Assembly (NCBI RefSeq): GCF_033807715.1
Contig: NC_084587.1
Location: forward strand, 13,435,017-13,499,016
DNA length: 64,000 bases
From: Cololabis saira
Taxonomy: Eukaryota > Chordata > Actinopteri > Beloniformes > Belonidae
Direction of reading: 5' to 3'
Within the stretch, counting starts at the first letter, position 1. Each line of letters starts with the position of its first letter. Below the pieces are notes generated by a model. The model was not told the DNA's origin and did not search any database. It saw only the letters and a list, made by a program, of their open reading frames with translations. The position numbers and the translations under genes are program-made. Shown piece by piece: positions 12,551 to 26,700 of the stretch.

Positions 12551-13263
12551 CAGAGGTGTCAAAATTATTCACATTCATTACTCAGGTAGAAGTATAGATA
12601 CTATAGTTTAAAAATAATCCTGTAGAAGTTGAAGTATCATCTCAAGATTTTTACTTGAGTAAAATTATAAAAGTACTGGTTTCAAAACTACTTAAAGTAT
12701 ATAAGTAAAAGTAATGTAAGGGGGAAAAAGCCATTAAGGACAAAAGCCATTGAAAATGAATGCATCTTAGTATAATGCAAATATATTAAAGAACCATATA
12801 TGTGTACTATTGAGCATTAACATGTGTTTCAGAGAGCAGCAGATATGATGACTAGTTGCCTATAAGTATTGTAATTGTGCAAAAAGTCAAACTTCAGAGG
12901 CATGTTATCATTTATCCTAACCTTTATTGGAAAGTACATCCAAGTTTAGTTGCAGGAATCTGAGGGCAAAGGATGTAAGAACAAAACTGGACAAGAACAT
13001 CTGAAACAACCACAACCAAATTCACTCTATCCGGATGGAGCAATTTAACTGGATAGTTTTTTTTTTAAAGGCCGAAATGAAATAGAGTAACGAGGCTGTT
13101 TTTAAAATGTAAGGAGTAAAAAGTACAGATAATTGTGTGAAAATGTAAGGAGTAAAAGTAAAAAGTCGTCTGAAAAATAATTACTCCACTGAAGTATAGA
13201 TAACCAAAATTTCTACTTAAGTAAGGTAACGAGGTATTTGTACTTCGTTACTTGACACCTCTG
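12551..13263 (+). mobile_element. hAT-like MITE, family A copy 1
   Basis: Ends are CAGAGGTGTCAA and TTGACACCTCTG. A perfect 8-bp duplication CACAGGAC lies at 12543-12550 and 13264-13271, the hallmark of hAT transposition. There is no coding capacity. It is about 700 bases long and nearly the same as the copies at 32387 and 45700. Confidence 0.93.
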
Positions 13264-13271
13264 CACAGGAC

Positions 13272-16200
13272 TACAGGACGACACCAGTTTGCAACCAACA
13301 TGCCTCCATTTCAGCATTGACAAGAGTTTGACACTTCTCATCATCTTTCAGTCTCTTTTTGATTTAATTGAATTGATTCACATTATGCAAATACAAACTT
13401 ACCTGAAATAATAATCACATCCTCCCACATGTCTCTCAGTCCTTCAGGGCTGCCTGCCGATTTAGTTATTTCAGAGCACAGCTTCTCCTCAAGTGGACTG
13501 GTTCCAGGGGTGAATTCAAGATCTTTATGCGGTGATTAACGAGAATCCCCTGAGTAGAGGATTTGCTGTCACACTACAGTTTAGTTTGTCTTTTGTGTAT
13601 TCTGGCTCACGTTTCATCATATTTTGCTACTTTTCCTATTTTAAGGAAAATTATAGCCATCTGAAAACTCTCAAGGTTCTCCGAGTCAGGAGCTGTGTGT
13701 TTGTTCTCTGGAGTCCAGAGGGTCTTGGCTGGATCAGACCACGAAGGCACGTGGTTGCCTAGGTGACGTGCTACAATCAGATAGGCCTAATGGTTTGTTC
13801 TGTGTTAACTCCTCTGTCAGCTCACAGTACATGCGTGCGGCTACCATATTTATTGTATCATTGACTCATTAACTAATTTTAGGATTGCAGCTTGCTTTAG
13901 AAGCCTTAGCTAAACATTTGCGTTTGACTGAAATCGTAAGGCAGAGTATGAAACGTGGAAAAGTGATATCAACTGTCCCCATCTTGAAAACTTTTACTCA
14001 AGCAGGCTTTATGGCGAGTTGTTCCGCTGAGGCAGGACACAATAAAAACAAAGCAAATAACAAATCCTTATTTGGCGGTTAAACTTGCCCCTCTTTGGGG
14101 GGTAAAAACAAAGAGTTCCTCCATAACCAAGTCGTCTTCACCTTTCAGAGGAAAAAGTCAGTGTCCTTATTTCCAGTCTTGGAAACAACATTTTCCTGAT
14201 TTTTTTACTTGTTTCAATGTAAATGTATTAGAGTTAAAACCATTTTTTGCAATCTCTCTTTCTTCACTTATTTCTTCAAAATCTGCGTCTAAATCATCAG
14301 CGCAGTTTCTTCACAAAACGTGTTCAATACAACAAGTGATTGCAATCACTGCCGTACAGGCGACTTCATTCAGCTTCAAGCGTGCATGTTCTTTTAAGGC
14401 CGACCCTGCATTGAGACCAACAATATCAGAATGAAATGTACTGGCACATGTTGGTGAGAAAGAGCTGAGGCTTGTAACTTATTGAAAGATTCAACACAGC
14501 GAACCAGATAATATTTGCAAGTCTTTTAATGAAAAAAAAAAATCTTTTTTTTTCTTTTTATTATTTCTTCTTATTCTTCTCAATGTAATAATGCTGCATT
14601 TACATGGTTACCAAAAGTAAATAAGAATTCAAAATATTGAAGCAAGAATTTAATCCCACGGTTGGTGCTGAATTTAATGGGGGTCATGCGAGGTGAGATA
14701 CTGTATATTCACGACAGAAAAGCATATTATCATTGCTGTAATTATTGAAGTGAATTGCAGTGTTACGGCACCATTAGAGGATGTCAGTGCAGCTTATATG
14801 AGCAAGAACACAGTTCAGCACGTATGTGAAGAGCAGTGAGTTCTGCAGGGAAAGCGTTTGAGCTGAAGGATTTCAGGAAAGCTGTTTGGGTGGTCCAATA
14901 ACAGCGCTGGTTGTAGTGCAGGAACAGATGGTCTGCAACTGATTAGATCTTCTCTCTGTGTGTTGAGCTAGTTTAAAAAAATGATCATAAGCGTATTATT
15001 AGAGACGTATGAGTGCCATTATGTAATCCAGTGAAGTTTTAGCTTTCAGCACTAACCTGTGAACTATCAAAACTCCTCAAACTTGCAAAGAAAAGAGAGT
15101 GGCTAAACAATTGCTAATTGTTTAAATAAAAAAAAAAACAAGAAGAAGAATTATATTTGTGGACGTACATACACATTGCAGAACAAATCAGTTCCGAGGC
15201 CGCCATCTTTGATTTGTGCATTCCTCACAAATTGGTCGATATTGATCACGCCAACAGTTTTTAATTATTGAAAATCTTGCACCAGCTAACGCATTGGTAG
15301 TTACAAATTACACACACATTCACGAACAAAAAGAGAAACAGGTGATGAAATGAGAAAGGCCAGAAGAGGAAACGTGGTTCGGGATATGCAACCCCAGTTT
15401 AATGAAAATTAAAAACTGATTTTAATCACTGGTTGCTAAAGGTTAATAAAGCAAGATCAGTGTCTTTGGAAAGAACAGTAGAATTATCTCAATAAAGCAT
15501 TTGTTTTACAGCCAAAGATGAATTACCCACTTGGTTTGTTAAATGTTTAGGTTGGAGAGAAGAGCATTCAGTTAGTGGCACAAAGATGGAACGCGAAGCA
15601 AATTAAGTCACAGCTGTTGTACTGCCTAAATATAAAATAAATATACCACCTCATTTATTTGATCTTGAGATTAAATCAAGAGAAAAAAAACAACGAATTG
15701 TTGAACTGTCATGGACCAAGTAGCTATTAATAGCTCCCTCACAAAACATGCAGGCATTAAGAAAGTCAAACGGATACATCAAAAATTCATGGAACTAAAT
15801 ATTCCGATATAAAAAGGGTGCAAGAAGCAGATCTACTGTCTCCACTTGCAGTTTTTTTTCACACTGGTATAAATAAAGTGACAAATACTGATGGGATATT
15901 TTCTTGTGCTTCAACACCTTATTTTAACGTTCTGCTCTGGAGCAAAGACCTTAGGGATTCTATATAGGATTCCTTACACTTTCTGTGTATGACCGGAAGG
16001 AGGAAGCTTCCCCTAATGACATTTGAGGAATGTTCCCACAGCGGAAAAGGACGGTGGCCAAGAGATTAATCTTTTATAGATGCCTGAAGTGAAACACATG
16101 ATGCTGAGTCCCAGTGGTCCTACCACCTTCTTGTCCTAGAGGTCATTGCTGTTTCTGTTTTTTTACGTTATACGTTTTTTTTTCTTGCTTAGACACTGAT

Positions 16201-16397
16201 CTTTTGAACATTTTTCTTCTTCTTTGGAAGATGTGCTGCTTTAAGGGATTTCCACTGCTAAAAATGGCACTTTTTAAACATTTGTTATGATGAATGACCT
16301 TAACAACAAGGAAGCTGTTTACATGTGGGAGCAGCTGATGGAACTTCTCAAAGTCCAACTTGGGCCGAGTAGATGTGTGAATAAGGAGCGGGGACAG
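13272..16397. other. No recognised gene or element
   Basis: AT-rich, with frames up to 120 codons (14072-14434) lacking recognisable domains or repeated bias. Nothing supported. Confidence 0.55.
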
Positions 16398-16399
16398 TA

Positions 16400-17642
16400 T
16401 GGAGCCAAATCAAGGCCAAAAGTTTTGCTAATTTGAAAATAAAATTTGAACCTGAAATTTTTTTAAAACTTTTTTACAGTTTCAATTTTTTTTTTCGGTA
16501 TCAGATCTTTTTTTCAGTTTCAGAACTTTTTATTTCAGTTTCAAATCTCTTTTTCAGTTTCAGATCTTTTTTTTCAGTTTCACATCTTTTTTTTTCAGTT
16601 TCACTTCTTTTTTTTTCAGTTTCAGATCTTTTTTTTCAATTTCAAATTTAATTTTCAGTTTCAGACTTTTGGCCCCGATATGGCGTAGGGGGTGTGACAT
16701 CAACTGAGAGGGGCATGGCATCTTGAGTGATAGCATAACAGAGGAGGCGGGGGACGTTCCTCAGTAATGTTGCCTTCAGGAAACGTAGGTTGCAGAAGTT
16801 ATCAGTAGAAGTTTGATTCAACACTGTATATACACCATATTCACGTGATTGGCAGTGGAAAAAACTGATATTAGTGACACATTTCTGTTTAAAAAGCTGT
16901 TTTAGACCGTACTTGGCACCAATCACAGTATAAAAGCAATAAACTATGCCAGACTGTACAGTTCAACAGCCACACTTTAAAGTTTGATATTTCCCACTTC
17001 CACATACTACCATGAACGCATCGCAGTATCGTTTGGGATGGCAGAAATGTGTCACTAATATCAATTTTTTCCACTGCCAATCACGTGAATATGGTGTATA
17101 TACAGTGTTGAATCATACTTCTACTGATAACTTCTGCAACCTACGTTTCCTGAAGGCAACATGACTGAGGAAGGTCCCCCGCCTTCTCTCTTATGCTGTC
17201 ACTCATGATGCCACGCCCCTCTCAGTTGATGCCACGCCCCTACACCATATCAGGGCCAAAAGTCCGAAACTGAAAAAAAAATTTGAAACTGAAAAAAAAG
17301 AAGTGAAACTGAAAAAAAAGATGTGAAACTGAAAAAAAAAGATCTGAAACTGAAAAAAAGATTTGAAACTGAAATAAAAAGATCTGAAACTGAAAAAAAG
17401 ATTTGAAACTGAAATAAAAAGTTCTGAAACTGAAATAAAAAGTTCTGAAACTAAAAAAAAGACTTGAAACTGAAATAAAAAGTTCTGAAACTGAAATAAA
17501 AAGTTCTGAAACTGAAAAAAAGATTTGAAACTGAAATAAAAAGATCTGATACTGGAAAAAAATATTGAAACTGTAAAAAATAATTTTCAGGTTCAAATTT
17601 TATTTTCAAATTAGCAAAACTTTTGGCCTTGATTTGGCTCCA
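16400..17642. mobile_element. Long foldback (inverted-repeat) element with a 14-mer array in each arm
   Basis: The first bases TGGAGCCAAATCAAGGCC return inverted at the right end, and the arms stay complementary to about 16890 and from about 17041, leaving a 150-base centre. Each arm holds an array of TTTCAGTTTCAGATC-like units (left arm) or GAAACTGAAAAAAAG-like units (right arm). TA dinucleotides flank both ends (16398-16399, 17643-17644), which would fit a Tc1/mariner-type target. No transposase is present. Confidence 0.85.
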
Positions 17643-17811
17643 TAGTCCATAGGACAGCTGCAATTTCTTCCCTTGATCGTTAAGGAGAACGTTGAACGAG
17701 TTCAATAATAAGTCAAACGGAATTGTAATGTAGTTGTAGAAACATATTCCAGGCACTTAAGCCAGATTGATACTTTTGTAACAAATGGATAGACAATTCA
17801 GCTCAGTTACC

Positions 17812-18150
17812 TACAATTCTTCCATTATCTGTACCCGCTTACTCCTATTATGGGGATCTGCTGGAGCCAATCCCAGCTCTTTGCAGCTGAAAGCAGGAGT
17901 AGACCCTGGAAACGTCACCAGTCCATCGCTGGGTCACATACTAACAACCAAACTCACTCCTATGAACAATCTAGAATCTAACCTCACAAACATGTTTCTT
18001 AACTATAGCAGGGACCCGGAGTACAAGGAGAGAATCTGTGCAGGCCCAGGAAGAACATGCAAACATCCACACAGAAAGACCCCTGCTGGGATTCAGACCA
18101 GGAAACTTCCTCTCCTCGTGAGGCCTCACTGCTGGCCACTGAGCAAACAT
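17812..18150 (-). mobile_element. tRNA-derived SINE, minus strand, diverged
   Basis: Read on the minus strand, the head has TGGTCTGAATCCC (B-box-like), then GTGTGGATGTTTGCATG, and the 3' part ends in AGCGGGTACAGATAATGG. This is the usual layout of the common fish tRNA-SINE. The open frame of 130 codons across it is incidental. Confidence 0.75.
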
Positions 18151-18950
<800 letters not shown>

Positions 18951-19029
18951 ACTCAATCAAAACGACTGATGTGAACTTCATCATAAAGATCTTTCTAGAG
19001 ATTTTTTTAATATAAAATATAACCACTCT

Positions 19030-20083
19030 TTAACCCTTGTGCTGTCTTCAGGTCAAGGAAGGAGGAAGGAAAGAAGGAAGGAAGAAAGAAAAGAAGGAAG
19101 GAAGGAAGGAAGGAAGGAAGGAAGGAAAGGAGAAAAGAAATAAAGGAAGGGAGAAAAGGAAGGAAGGAAGGAAGGAAGGAAGGAAGGAAGGAAGGAAGGA
19201 AGGAAGGAAGGAAGGAAGGAAGGAAGGAAGGAAGGAAGGAAGGAGAAAAGAAATAAAGGAAGGGAGAAAAGAAGGAAGGAAGGAAGGAAGGAAGGAAGGA
19301 AGGAAGGAAGGAAGGAAGGAAGGAAGGAAGGAAGGAAGGAAGGAAGGAAGGAAGGAAGGAAGGGAAAAAAGAAGGAAGGGAGGAAGGAAGGAAGGAAGGA
19401 AGGAAGGAAGGAAGGAAGGAAGGAAGGGAAGAAAGAAGGAAGGGAGGAAGGAAGGAAGGAAGGAAGGAAGGAAGGAAGGAAGGAAGGAAGGAAGGAAGGA
19501 AGGAAGGAAGGAAGGAAGGAAGGAAGGAAGGAAGGAAGGAAGGAAGGGAAGAAAGAAGGAAGGGAGGAAGGAAGGAAGGAAGGAAGGAAGGAAGGAAGGA
19601 AGGAAGGAAGGAAGGAAGGAAGGAAGGAAGGAAGGAAGGAAGGAAGGAAGGAAGGAAGGAAGGAAGGAAGGAAGGGAGATAAGAAGGAAGGAAGGGAAAA
19701 AAGAAGGAAGGAAGGAAGGAAGGAAGGGAGATAAGAAGGAAGGAAGGGAAAAAAGAAGGAAGGAAGGAAGGAAGGAAGGAAGGAAGGAAGGAAGGAAGGA
19801 AGGAAGGAAGGAAGGAAGGGAAAAAAGAAGTAAGGAAAGAAGGAAGCAAAAAAAGAATGAAGGAAGGAAAGGAGAAAACAAGGAAAGAATGTACAAGGGG
19901 AGAAAAGAAGGATGGAAGGGAGGAAATAAGGAAGGAAGGGAGGAAGGAAGGGAGAAAAGAAAAGGAAAGGATAAAAGAAAGAAGGAAGGGAGAAAATAGG
20001 AAGGGAAGAAGGAAGGAGAGAGCAGGAGGAAAGAAGGACAGGAGAATTAGGTCATTTTGACCCAAAGACAGTACAAGGGTTAA
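19030..20083. mobile_element. TTAA-flanked MITE filled with (AAGG)n, copy 1
   Basis: The left end TTAACCCTTGTGCTGTCTTC pairs with the right end GACAGTACAAGGGTTAA. TTAA at both edges and a CCC-starting terminus point to a piggyBac-type target. The interior from about 19050 to 20045 is an almost pure purine array of AAGG units with GGGAAAAAAG variants. Open frames of up to 397 codons here encode only (KEGR)n or (FLPS)n and are artefacts. Confidence 0.85.
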
Positions 20084-20294
20084 AGCATGCTGTAGCAAGT
20101 AGTTGCTTGTTACAAAATGCATGGTCCTGTGAAGCTGTACACCCAATAGTAACAGTATAAAATATGATGGCATTGTCATCCACATGTCTTCACCTTCCAC
20201 CCAGAAGGCATCGTTAGTTCAAATTGACTCGTGGGGGAGTTTTAGTTTACAAACTATTGCAAATCACTGACCGGTTCCATCGCTCCTCAGGTCT

Positions 20295-20640
20295 TTAAAG
20301 TCATGATTTATGCTTCTGCATAGCAGCGAAACATGCAGAGCATGCACAACCCCTACGCTGTTGCTGGCGTTTATACTTCTGTGTTTCTGGTTGTGCTGCT
20401 CTGAAATTACGCTACCAACCGCTTGGCGGTAGTTTGTTCTTTTCTGCAGCACTATATCTTGCAGTGGCGAGTTTCCTTTTGTGTACCCCCGTTTTCGCAT
20501 AGTCCGACAACTTTGGAGGTGCATGTGAGGCGTTGCAGAGCTGTGTGGAGCGGGATTTGCATCGATGGAGAGGCTCTGCATCGTGACACCGTCGGTTCAA
20601 CAAAGAAAGAAAATTAAGCTTAAGAGTCTTTTGTTCACTG
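20295..20640. repeat. Repeat segment sharing an end motif with 37.1 kb
   Basis: CATGATTTATGCTTCTGCAT at about 20301 resembles the inverted end at 37092-37119. The following GC-richer block, to about 20640, contains short open frames on both strands that I do not recognise. Likely part of a DNA transposon. Confidence 0.35.
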
Positions 20641-21005
20641 TCGGCTGTTTACCTGGTTTCGGTCACAAAAATCAAGGTGTGAATTGTTGTGAAACCCCCT
20701 GTGTAGGAGATTCACGACTGCATTATTACAGGTCCACCACCTCTATTTAATTAATCGAGGAATTAATAAGAAATCAACCAGGCTGTGGGCAATTCTTCAG
20801 CTTTTGCAACTTCCTTAGGGTCTGACCTGACTGTAGTTTTCGATCCTGTAGAGTAGACCTTTCTGAGCAGTCGTCAATAGGGCGAAATCATCATGTGTTT
20901 GTTAGACCCCATCCCAACTCAACGACTCAAAAATGTATTTTTTCTCTTATTGGTACGAAACTAGCTATCAGGAACCATTACTATCGAACCAACTTCCAAT
21001 TTGGG

Positions 21006-21656
<651 letters not shown>

Positions 21657-21740
21657 GGAGGCTGACACCACCTTTAAAACCAAACTTAAAATGTTTCTAG
21701 AGCCTATAGTTAGTGTAAACTCTAGTGTGTTAGGGCCAGT

Positions 21741-21845
<105 letters not shown>

Positions 21846-22476
21846 CTGCAGCTATAGAACAAGACTAAAACCGTTTGTCTTCAAGATAGCGTCGTTGTAG
21901 ATATGCTGCTATAGACCTACACCGCAGGGGGACACCAACATGATCCACTGTGATGCCCCTCCACCCTCCTTCTCTCCTCTTCTTCTCTTTCCTTTCTTCA
22001 GATCAACCCTCAGTTATTAATTAAAAGTATGGATGTCTAATGCAAGCCTGCTGACAGCTTGGCCCCCCCCCCCTTTGACCCCCTCAGTGTCTGTTGTCTA
22101 CATTTGCTTATACAGTCATCCCTGTAGTGCACCAGTTAGCTATTGTTTCTGTGTCTCTCCTTTCTCTGTTTATCATTCTCTTTTCCTGCTCTGCCCAAGC
22201 TGGCCTTCGGCTGGAGCACACACCCCCAACAACCCCCACCCCCCCAAACCCCCCCCATGAGCCAGGTCCTGCTCAAGGTTTCTTCTCTCCTAAAGGGGAG
22301 TTTTTCCTTGCTGCTGTTTGGCTTAAGGTTTTTCTCCCACCAGGGGAGTTTCTACCTGCCATTGTTTATATTTATGTAATAATAGCTTGGGGGTTTATGT
22401 TCTGGGTCTCTGGAAAGCACCTAGACACAACTTTTGTTGTAATAGACGCTATCTAAATAAAATTGAATTGAATTGA

Positions 22477-23599
22477 GGTGGTTGTATTTTCCCCCATTTG
22501 ACATTGTTGGCTTCTTTTACTCCTCCTGCAAACTGTCTTCTCCATCCAAAGTGCGTACATTATTGTCCTCAAAAAGCATCCCTTATCCTAAAAATGCAGA
22601 TGACAACAGAATCCTGGCCTGATGAGTAACTTGTCCAATGTTGATCCAAGTGTTTGTGGAGTTTGTGTTTCAACCATATAAAGGCCCAAGCGCTCATTAC
22701 AGCACTGGTCTGCCAATATTAAATCAGATGGTAAAGGTGTAATTTAAAACTCATTATTAATAAAAAAAAATGTGAGGGCTGATGCATGTATTTGATGACA
22801 TGTCAAAACAGCCAGAGGGTTGCTCATAGGAAACACAGAAGGGCTGTAACAGTCCTATTTATAAACACAAAGAAACCTACTTCCATCAGTGGAGTTCAGA
22901 TTGTATGTATGTGAAAGTTGAAGCAGAAATGTGTATTCCTGTGCATTTTGAGACTCTTCAAATCTGGCAAAAATCATGCCATTTGTTACTTTTTTTCCAT
23001 ATATAACATGAATATAAAATGAAGAGCTTCTTTAAGCTGTCAATCAGGTTGTTCGGGACTTTTAATGCAACAGAGACCTCTTTTGAGTTGCAGAGTTTTA
23101 AAAGTCTCATTGTGTTTCTTGCTGTTCATTGAAGTGGGGGTAAAGCTGAAGTGCACGCTGCTCCTGCAGCACAGAGGTTCTGAGAATATCAGCCAATACC
23201 TTCACATCATTTATTTAAACCTCACCTGCGGCAGCAGGCGCACTTCGGGAGTCATTTCAGCTGAATAACTTCACAGTCTATTTTGGTGGAAAAAAGCTGT
23301 CTGTCGGGAAAAATAATGGCATAAATTTTGAAAACAAATTAATTGTCAATATCATTATGGTCAATGTCAAAAGAGCAAAGTTATTAAATTATTATTATGG
23401 TCTATGGACAATGTTTAAGTCATATAAGCTGTGCAAGCCATGTTGTTTTTCCAAGCTCTTACCAGGTATTTATAAAGCTAACCACAAATCCTGTGTCAAG
23501 GCTTATCAGATCAGTTAAGTTAACATCTTGATCTTAAATCGTATGATGTTTTTTCTGCAGAAACCCAGTTCAGAGTTTTTATTTGATAGGAATTGTTAT
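22477..23599. other. No recognised gene or element
   Basis: Unique-looking AT-rich sequence. Nothing supported. Confidence 0.6.
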
Positions 23600-23780
23600 G
23601 TCAGTGTTTGAGTCATGGGAGCTGGATCATATCCCAGCTGTCATTGTGCAAAGACAGGGAACACCCTGGGCAGGTCCACTGTAATTCACAGGGCCACACA
23701 GAGACAAAGGAGACCGACATCCGTGCACACTCACACTCACCCCTCTGGTCAATTTAATACCAGCAATTAACCTAACATGC
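23600..23780 (-). mobile_element. SINE/LINE tail fragment, minus strand
   Basis: The segment ATCCCAGCTGTCATTG through ACACCCTGGGCAGGTCCA and CAGGGCCACACAGAGACA to ACTCACACTCACCCCTCTGG matches the 3' half of the same widespread fish retroposon type in reverse. No head is seen. It runs into a palindrome at 23763-23796. Confidence 0.6.
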
Positions 23781-23796
23781 ATGTTAGGTTAATTGC
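23763..23796. repeat. Perfect 34-bp palindrome
   Basis: GCAATTAACCTAACATG is followed directly by its exact reverse complement. It lies at the edge of a retroposon fragment. It could form a cruciform or a loop-less hairpin. Confidence 0.97.
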
Positions 23797-26700
23797 AGGC
23801 ATATGGGGGGGAAAAAGCTGGTGAAACAAATACAGGCACCTGCAAAGGACTTCATACAGCAAAGGATTCCTGCTGGCTTTAGAGCACATTTATATGCGTC
23901 AGCTCACCATTCTTCATCCAAGCGTGGCCCAAAGATGCTTTTTTTTTGTTGTTTTTGACAAAAACAAGAGCTCTCAGGGATTATTGTCAATGTGCTACAT
24001 GCCAATTTTTACATCATGCCATTTTCTCAAGGGTGGCACCAAAATGTGATTTCTTTTTTTTAATGGTTATAAAAAGGTTGTTTGTTTTGGGGAAAAAAAA
24101 GAAAACCAGTTTCCAGCAAAAAAAGTGGTGTTTCAAGAGATACATGATGTCTCCTCTGCCCTGTGCTGTTATCAGATGATCCAGCAGGGAACTGTGATTA
24201 TAAAAGTTGCGTTCCCCCCATGAATAATTTATAGCTTTAGTAAATCTCCAGTAAATCCTCAGGTCTTGATGGCTTTCTTGGCTTCGTATCGACCACGTGC
24301 AGCAAGATAAAGATGAGGTGATTTTCCTCCAGGTTAACAGCTGCCTCCCCACACATCTTTTGCTAGCTTGATCCTATGTTTTCCACAAAATGATAAAAGT
24401 AGAAATACACAGCAAATTGGTAAGGTTTTCTAAGGGATTCACATTGTCTGTGGTTTATTATGTTTGGACTCATCTTGAAAATTACATCATTTTCCTCAGT
24501 CTATACAAACATAAATGGATAGAAAGAAATCGAAAAAAAAAGGCTGATATAACTAACTAACACGAGTACTCGGGTCCTTTAGGCTATTATTATAATTATG
24601 TTTGAGCTTTGGCGCATCCTGCTTCTATCACTTGCCATTTCCATAGTTCCTACAATATAACTAGACACCATTTGTGCTTAATTGAATTCACAGGATGAAA
24701 ATTGGGGGAAATAAACCCACTCAACTGTATGAGGCCTCAGATTTGCTTCGTGGCAGTGTGAAAATCAGGCCATGAAGTAGACAGAATTGTCCAAAGACCT
24801 TGAGACAGGATTGTGTGAGGGCACACATTTGGAGACGGACTGAGCACGCTCCTGCAGCAGCGAGAGTCCCTGAGATGACAGCACCTTTCATCATTTAAAC
24901 TGGAAGAACTTTGGAACAACACGCAGACTCTCCAGATGTTCTCGACCAGTCAAACTGGCCAATAACGGACAAACACACAGGTACGGTTACCATGAATGGA
25001 ATTTAGAGTTCCTTTGAAATGAAAGAACTCACTGAAGGACAGCTATGCAGAACACAAACAATGAGACAAATGTAAAAATCGCATTCAACTGCAAAAATCC
25101 TAAATGTTCTAAACAATAATCCTAAATCTTTCTAATTGGCTTGAGAAACATTATGGCCTTTTTGTCCCCTCGCATATTAATATGATCAATATGTCTTTAA
25201 AGCTCTGATCATAGCAGAACAGAGCTGTAAAAACATGGTAATATTATTGCATTTTTAAGTATTTGTCTCTTGATGTCAGGTTGACAACTTTGCAAATCTT
25301 ACTTTAAAAGAACAGCAAACGTAGTAGGATGTACATTTTAATGAATAATAATAAGAAGTGGAAGAATAAGTCTACACTGATCTGAGTTTGTGATGTCACA
25401 GTACTACTATTTGAACGGCTCATTGAATCACAGATTCAAAGATAAGCTTTAAGATTCATGGTGGCCTTTAGCAAAGTGACGGGGTTGTTATGTGAAAGCT
25501 GCTGAGTCACCTAAACACAGATTTTCAAACGGTGATAAGAAAAGAAAATCATATACCCTCTATAAAACATACAGTAAAATATGTACATTCCAAAAGATGA
25601 TTGTCATAAAAAGGGTTTTCATAGTCATTCCTTAGTCTGAAGAGTTAAACTTCCAGTTCACGAAGGAAGAAGGAAAAGAAAAGAAACAGCAGAATAATAA
25701 ACAGACATTTCAATTAACGTGCCATCTTTCCCCCTGTCCATCTCTCTGCACGTACCACAATAATTAAAATTAGCTTTCCTCTTCTTCCAGGAGTTCATGT
25801 CCTTTAGTCTTGCAGATAAATCCTGCAAAAGGAAGGAACAAAGTGCATTTAAATCACAACTGAATGAAATTGCTTGTTAATTTACTTGGTTTAATCCACA
25901 CAGTCTAAAATATCCCCTCTTGCTCTTTTACGAAAGAACCCATGTTTGTCTGGGAACCAATCAAAAGTCCCCGGCGCTGTCCTTTGTTACTTTTCATATG
26001 TTAATTCTGAATATATTGAAAGTACATTGTTTCAGTGGGGCTTTCTCTGACTTCTAAGGCTACCTCATTATACAAAGTGCTGTTTCATTATTGTTTCTGC
26101 TGCAGAAATGTAATGGAGTCTCACTGGAGGTACGCTGCCTCTACGTGTCCATCGAGTCAGGAGTCGTGCCACCAGGAATGTCAATGAACATCCGGTGCTA
26201 TTTTTAGATACACTTTGCACATTTTTGTCTTTACCACTTGAATATAACACTGTTGAATTGTACTAACGTGCTCGCATAGTCACAGACACACATGTAAAGA
26301 GCTGTGTGTGTATGTCAGGTATGAGGCTGTGCTGTCATTTACCTGTCATGACTAATGAACCAGATGGAGTCGGTCTGTCGCGCAGCATATAAAATTCTCC
26401 GATAAAGAATTTCTTCTGTCCGTCTCCTGTCTCGAAAGGCCTGCGTGCATTATGTCTTAAATCTTATTTTACGGAGCCCCGCTGACTGATTTTCAAGTAA
26501 AGTAGGAAGAAACGGGTATCTGTTCACGAAGGAGACGAATGCGGCTTTTAGAATCCTATGTGCAGTTCTTGTCTGCAGAAGATGCATGGATATTATGATG
26601 GTGGGGTGATATTTGCTAAAGACATTAAGGGGGCAGACTGGTACTTTGTCCAAGTACAGACTCTCAGTAATATTTGTTAAAAAAAAAAAAAAAGAAAAGA

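Noticed and set aside
19007..20200. Open frames of 397, 320 and 282 codons on both strands
   Set aside because: They are pure translations of the AAGG repeat (Lys-Glu-Gly-Arg or Phe-Leu-Pro-Ser runs); period-4 repeats stay open in several frames by chance.
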